A stretch of DNA of 55,575 bases, from contig JAAZCH010000141.1 of NCBI GenBank assembly GCA_012513395.1, positions 1 through 55,575 of the forward strand, written 5' to 3'. Below are positions 52,469-55,575 of this stretch, piece after piece. The translations under genes were made by a program, and so were the position numbers. Below the pieces are notes generated by a model. That model ran no database searches and had not been told where the DNA came from. It was given only the letters and a program-made list of their open reading frames with translations. This DNA comes from Tissierellia bacterium. Lineage in GTDB: Bacteria; Bacillota_A; Clostridia; Tissierellales; Peptoniphilaceae. Numbering within the stretch: position 1 is the stretch's first letter; every line of letters begins with the position of its first letter.

Positions 52469-53134
52469 TTATTCTCTTAAGATGCCGTAGGTTTTGGCTA
52501 CGTTGGTAACGTAAATGATTCCCTTGCCCGGCTCGTCTATTTTCATCTTTTCTCTTATAGCATTTACTATGCCATCTGTTTTTTCCCTTGGAGACAAAAT
52601 CATTACGATTTCTTTTTCAGGCTCAATGGTTATAGAAAATACCTTTTGTCTTTCAGCAATTCCTGAGCCCCTAGCATGTATAACAGTTCCCCCCATGGAA
52701 CCTGCCCCTTGGGCAGCATCTATAACTTCATCGGCTAATCCTCTATTTACTATTGTATAAATGGCGTTGAACACGTCCTCATCTCCTTCGTCTAAATCTC
52801 TATAACCCACAGTGCATGAAGTTGTTCCCCATACATTTGAAACATCTTCCATATATCCAATCCCATGATTAGGTTTTTCAAATTTAAATATTCTTGAAAT
52901 ATTGTCCATGGCCTTCGTAGCGATTTCAGTCTCAGCAATCATAATTACCAATTCTTTTCTTCTATCAGATAAACCAAGGCGATCTATAATATTTCTGCTG
53001 GCAGTTCCTTTGCCTAAGAAAATTGTCCCGCTTTGGACTCCAGCTTCTCTAGCTATTTCCAATACCTTACTTCCTTTACCTGTTTCTACTATCACTAAAG
53101 CCATACTAATGGCAGAAAGTTCAACATCAAACAT
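52469..53134 (-). CDS. Tandem P-II-like signalling protein linked to DUF1538
   Basis: 221 residues made of two P-II-like ferredoxin-fold domains in one chain. Domain 1 (about 8-105) has SGTIFLGKGTASRN and ends GIGYMEDVSNVWG; domain 2 (about 122-218) has GTVIHARGSGIAERQ and ends GKGIIYVTNVAKTYG. The repeats align in order, each with the GKGI/HGIG-like turn near its end. A normal T-loop with its Tyr is not evident. P-II proteins bind ATP/ADP and control transporters. The start ATG has AGGAGG and overlaps the DUF1538 stop by 8 bases, so it probably regulates that membrane protein (inference). Confidence 0.85.
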   Translation of the reverse strand: MFDVELSAISMALVIVETGKGSKVLEIAREAGVQSGTIFLGKGTASRNIIDRLGLSDRRKELVIMIAETEIATKAMDNISRIFKFEKPNHGIGYMEDVSNVWGTTSCTVGYRDLDEGDEDVFNAIYTIVNRGLADEVIDAAQGAGSMGGTVIHARGSGIAERQKVFSITIEPEKEIVMILSPREKTDGIVNAIREKMKIDEPGKGIIYVTNVAKTYGILRE

Positions 53135-54602
53135 CTGAATCCTCCTTTACAGCAGTTCTATTGTACACCACTCCTAATAGTTGCAAAGCTATAACGGGCG
53201 TCATCGCCACCATAGCAATCGTTCCAAATCCATCTAGCAATAAATCAGCAGATTCGAAAGACGAAGCTATCCCTTGGGCATATGCTAAGATAAATGTAGC
53301 CGTCATAGGTCCCGAAGCTACTCCACCTGAATCGAAAGCTATTCCCACAAATAAACTAGGAACCCTGTAAGACAAAATAAATCCAATTATATAACCTGGC
53401 AACAGAAAATGCCAAAGCTCCATGCCTGGTACCATTATTTTAACTACGGAAAGGGCAACTGCAATCCCTACTCCTATGGACAATGTCATCAAAACAGTGG
53501 ATTTTTTTACATAGCCACTGGTCACGTCTTCAATTTGATTAGTCAAAACGTGAACTGCAGGCTCTGCTAGTATAGTCAAGATTCCCAACAAGAATGCCAC
53601 GAAAACTATTAGCACCTTATTTCCTCTCTCACCCAAATACAATCCTATATATCTTCCCACATCCATAAATCCTGCATTAACTCCTACTAGAAACAAAACT
53701 AAACCCAAAAAAGTCAAAAATATACCAAAATATATCCTTTGAGTCGTGCGTTTACTTTGGCGGAAAGCCGTCTTATTGGCAATTATATAAATAATTGTAA
53801 TTGGCAATAGGGCAATTAATATTTCAAAAGCAACTACGGGAAATTCCTTTAAAAACGGACCGATAATTCCAATTTTGCCTGTACTTGATAAATCTGGAGT
53901 AGCATCTAGATTAGGTTTTACAAACATATTTAAAATTAAAACTCCCAAAATAGCACCAGCAGAAGCAATGCCAACTAACCCAAAACTATCTACTTCAGCT
54001 GATTCTGAATCCTTGTTCATAGAAGATGCACCCAAGGCAAGGGCTAGTATAAATGGAACCGTCAAAGCTCCAGTGGTGGATCCAGATGCATCAAATGCAA
54101 CTGAAATAAAAAATGATTCTGCGAAGTATCCGAAGATTAAAATAAATATATAAGTCATAAACAAAAATTTATTTAAAGGAAAGGAATACACGATTCGAAG
54201 CATTCCCAAGGAAATTAAAACTGCAACCCCTACGGACACCACGACTACCAGAATATTCTTTCCCAGAACCTCCATAGTAACTTTCTCCACTTGGCCAGCT
54301 AGAATGTGTAAATCAGGCTCTGCAACAGATATAACAAATCCCAAAAGCAAACCCATTGCAGCAACTATCCAAATCTTATTACTTAAGACTATTCTCGAAC
54401 CCATGGTCTCACCTATGGGTGTTATCCCAATATCTACACCTAATAAAAATATCGTCAAACCTATAATAATCATCGTGGCCCCTATGACAAATCGAATCAT
54501 ATACTCATTGTCTACAGGGATAATAGTAAAGTTAAAAATAATTACTAAAATAGAAATCGGCAAAACAGTAGCCAATACTTCTTTAAATTTCTCTAGTATC
54601 AA
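53127..54602 (-). CDS. DUF1538 membrane protein, internally duplicated
   Basis: 491 residues, about 12-14 membrane helices in two homologous halves. Matching pairs: LLGVDIGITPIGETMG with LVGVNAGFMDVGRYIG; AEPDLHILAGQVEKVT with AEPAVHVLTNQIEDVT; and FDASGSTTGALTVPFILALA with FDSGGVASGPMTATFILAYA. The paired inverted-repeat-like build and conserved Asp/Gly/Pro loops suggest a transporter or channel; the substrate is unknown. TTG at 54602 is the start, with GGGGG about 6 bases upstream. It is followed by the tandem P-II gene. Confidence 0.88.
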   Translation of the reverse strand: MILEKFKEVLATVLPISILVIIFNFTIIPVDNEYMIRFVIGATMIIIGLTIFLLGVDIGITPIGETMGSRIVLSNKIWIVAAMGLLLGFVISVAEPDLHILAGQVEKVTMEVLGKNILVVVVSVGVAVLISLGMLRIVYSFPLNKFLFMTYIFILIFGYFAESFFISVAFDASGSTTGALTVPFILALALGASSMNKDSESAEVDSFGLVGIASAGAILGVLILNMFVKPNLDATPDLSSTGKIGIIGPFLKEFPVVAFEILIALLPITIIYIIANKTAFRQSKRTTQRIYFGIFLTFLGLVLFLVGVNAGFMDVGRYIGLYLGERGNKVLIVFVAFLLGILTILAEPAVHVLTNQIEDVTSGYVKKSTVLMTLSIGVGIAVALSVVKIMVPGMELWHFLLPGYIIGFILSYRVPSLFVGIAFDSGGVASGPMTATFILAYAQGIASSFESADLLLDGFGTIAMVAMTPVIALQLLGVVYNRTAVKEDSDV

Positions 54603-54697
54603 TTTTATCCCCCTTTATTTCAACTTAATACTTTTATTTTATTGTACCCTATTTGAATAAATAGAAAAATATTTTTTATATGATTTTCTTTATACAT

Positions 54698-54735
54698 AAA
54701 AGGCGCCCAACATTATTACAATGTCAAGCGCCTTT
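54698..54735 (-). terminator. Terminator after the YitT gene
   Basis: On the minus strand AAAGGCGC and GCGCCTTT form the outer stem with an inner CATT/AATG stem, followed by TTTTATG. It starts about 20 bases after the stop at 54758. Confidence 0.85.
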
Positions 54736-54757
54736 GCAGTCTCATTATTTGTTAAAA

Positions 54758-55402
54758 TTAACTATTAACTGTTAATTGTAAACTAGCTTTTTCTGGTTTT
54801 CTTACTTCAAATTGTCCCACCATAACAGATGAAACAATCGTCGTTACGACTGAAAATAAGATTCTACCAAATGGAATGTAGATTAAAGATAAAATCAAAA
54901 CTACTATATCAGTAATTAAATACGCCTTAGACATTCCTATACTAAATCTTTTGGATATAATAAATACTAACGCGTCATCTCCACCAGCTGCACAGCCTTG
55001 AATGATAACAAGACCACAGCCTACTCCAATTCCAATTCCTCCGACAATTGCCGCCATCAAAGGATAATTATACATACTAGGCATTATTGGACCCGCAAGC
55101 ATAAATAATTTATAGCTAAAAGAAAACACCAAGGATGCCACTGCCGTCTTTTTTAGAAAGTTTTTTCCAAAAAATGTAAAGGCAAAGGCAAAACATAGTA
55201 AGTCCAAAATCGGCGTCATTATCGACGGATTAAAATCCAATACTTTGTATGATAACATTGCCAGTCCCAAAATCCCACCTTCTGTAATTTGTGCAGGATC
55301 GTGAACATTCACTATCGTAAAGGCCATAATTATAGCCCCGAGGATTATATTAATTAATCCTCTTTTTGATACCTTAAGAAAATTTAACGTTCGATTTAGC
55401 AT
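54758..55402 (-). CDS. YitT family membrane protein lacking the C-terminal DUF2179 domain
   Basis: 214 residues with about five membrane helices: LINIILGAIIMAFTIVNVHDPA, GILGLAMLSYKVLDF, FAFAFTFFGKNFLKKTAVAS, MAAIVGGIGIGVGCGLVIIQGCAAGGDDALV and IVVLILSLIYIPFGRILFSVVTT. The GGDD segment is a family mark. Typical YitT proteins are near 280 residues and end in a cytoplasmic DUF2179 domain; here the protein stops after the last helix, as in shorter family members. Function of the family is unsettled. ATG at 55402 has GAGGGGGTG, and a structured leader lies just upstream. Confidence 0.85.
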   Translation of the reverse strand: MLNRTLNFLKVSKRGLINIILGAIIMAFTIVNVHDPAQITEGGILGLAMLSYKVLDFNPSIMTPILDLLCFAFAFTFFGKNFLKKTAVASLVFSFSYKLFMLAGPIMPSMYNYPLMAAIVGGIGIGVGCGLVIIQGCAAGGDDALVFIISKRFSIGMSKAYLITDIVVLILSLIYIPFGRILFSVVTTIVSSVMVGQFEVRKPEKASLQLTVNS

Positions 55403-55416
55403 TTTTTACACCCCCT

Positions 55417-55488
55417 CGTTTTTGCGCAAACGAAGGACGTATTACGACCAAAAAAAGACTGCGTTGGGTCGTAAAGAAAGTCCTTTCG
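55417..55488 (-). ncRNA. Structured leader upstream of yitT-like gene
   Basis: On the minus strand CGAAAGGAC (55480-55488) pairs with GTCCTTCG (55431-55438), one A bulged. Inside, TTACGACC pairs with GGTCGTAA. A second hairpin CGTTTGCGCAAAAACG (55417-55432) comes right before the GAGGGGGTG ribosome binding site. I do not recognise a named riboswitch. It could be a cis-regulator of the yitT-like gene or the terminator/3-prime end of a gene outside the window. Confidence 0.5.
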
Positions 55489-55575
55489 TACTTTTGCAAT
55501 CAGTTGATGGTGTTGATGCTTTTTTATTTTGTTATTTTTTCTTATAAAAACTCTGAGCTTCTCAATATCTTTTTA

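Overview
The window is AT-rich and gene-dense. It looks like the chromosome of a strictly anaerobic low-GC Firmicute, probably of the Clostridia/Tissierellia (Peptoniphilaceae-like) group. The basis is Gram-positive style ribosome binding sites, lipobox lipoproteins, TTG starts, two A-type flavodiiron proteins, a giant oxygen-sensitive CoA-dehydratase-activase-type ATPase, the anaerobic (early cobalt insertion) corrin pathway and a DUF438 hemerythrin/PAS protein. The taxonomic call is inference. I found no rRNA, tRNA, insertion sequence, phage gene or CRISPR array.

Layout. 1-2938: the start of a lipoprotein gene, a sugar-dehydrogenase-like lipoprotein and a BrnQ branched-chain amino acid carrier. 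3109-10472 (minus): a tightly overlapping cell-surface polysaccharide operon (GT4 glycosyltransferase, DUF4330 protein, small membrane protein, O-antigen-ligase-like polymerase, CsaB pyruvyl transferase, TagA/WecG transferase) ending in transketolase. 10666-16062 (plus): a PepSY lipoprotein, a large ArsR-type regulator and a pair of ABC exporter half-transporters; the first has an in-frame stop after codon 15. 16164-25966 (minus): a cobalamin riboswitch followed by eleven overlapping cbi genes from CbiL to CbiJ, then an inositol monophosphatase family gene.

26101-33945: a small membrane protein gene broken at an A9 tract, phosphate acetyltransferase, SfsA, a MacA/MacB-like export operon, a rhodanese and a membrane-anchored metallophosphoesterase. 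34028-37907 (minus): a TPP riboswitch driving thiM-thiE-thiD-thiC. 38125-47965 (minus): an oxygen/NO-defence and redox stretch (two flavodiiron proteins, DUF438 hemerythrin/PAS, DUF4230, the 1424-residue activase, exonuclease III). 48324-55402 (minus): a TtcA-like tRNA thiolase, an anchored GH25 lysozyme, a HAD phosphatase, a RocB-like peptidase, a tandem P-II protein with a duplicated DUF1538 membrane protein, and a YitT protein behind a structured leader.

How it fits together. Cofactor supply is prominent: cobyrinate diamide synthesis and thiamine synthesis each have their own riboswitch, and each is only part of a full pathway here. The items most worth a second look are: a CbiA whose glutaminase nucleophile Cys reads Ser; the nonsense-interrupted ABC gene; the frameshifted A9 gene; a 53-nt hairpin repeat present in two copies, both at convergent gene ends; the P-II/DUF1538 pair; and the structured yitT leader.
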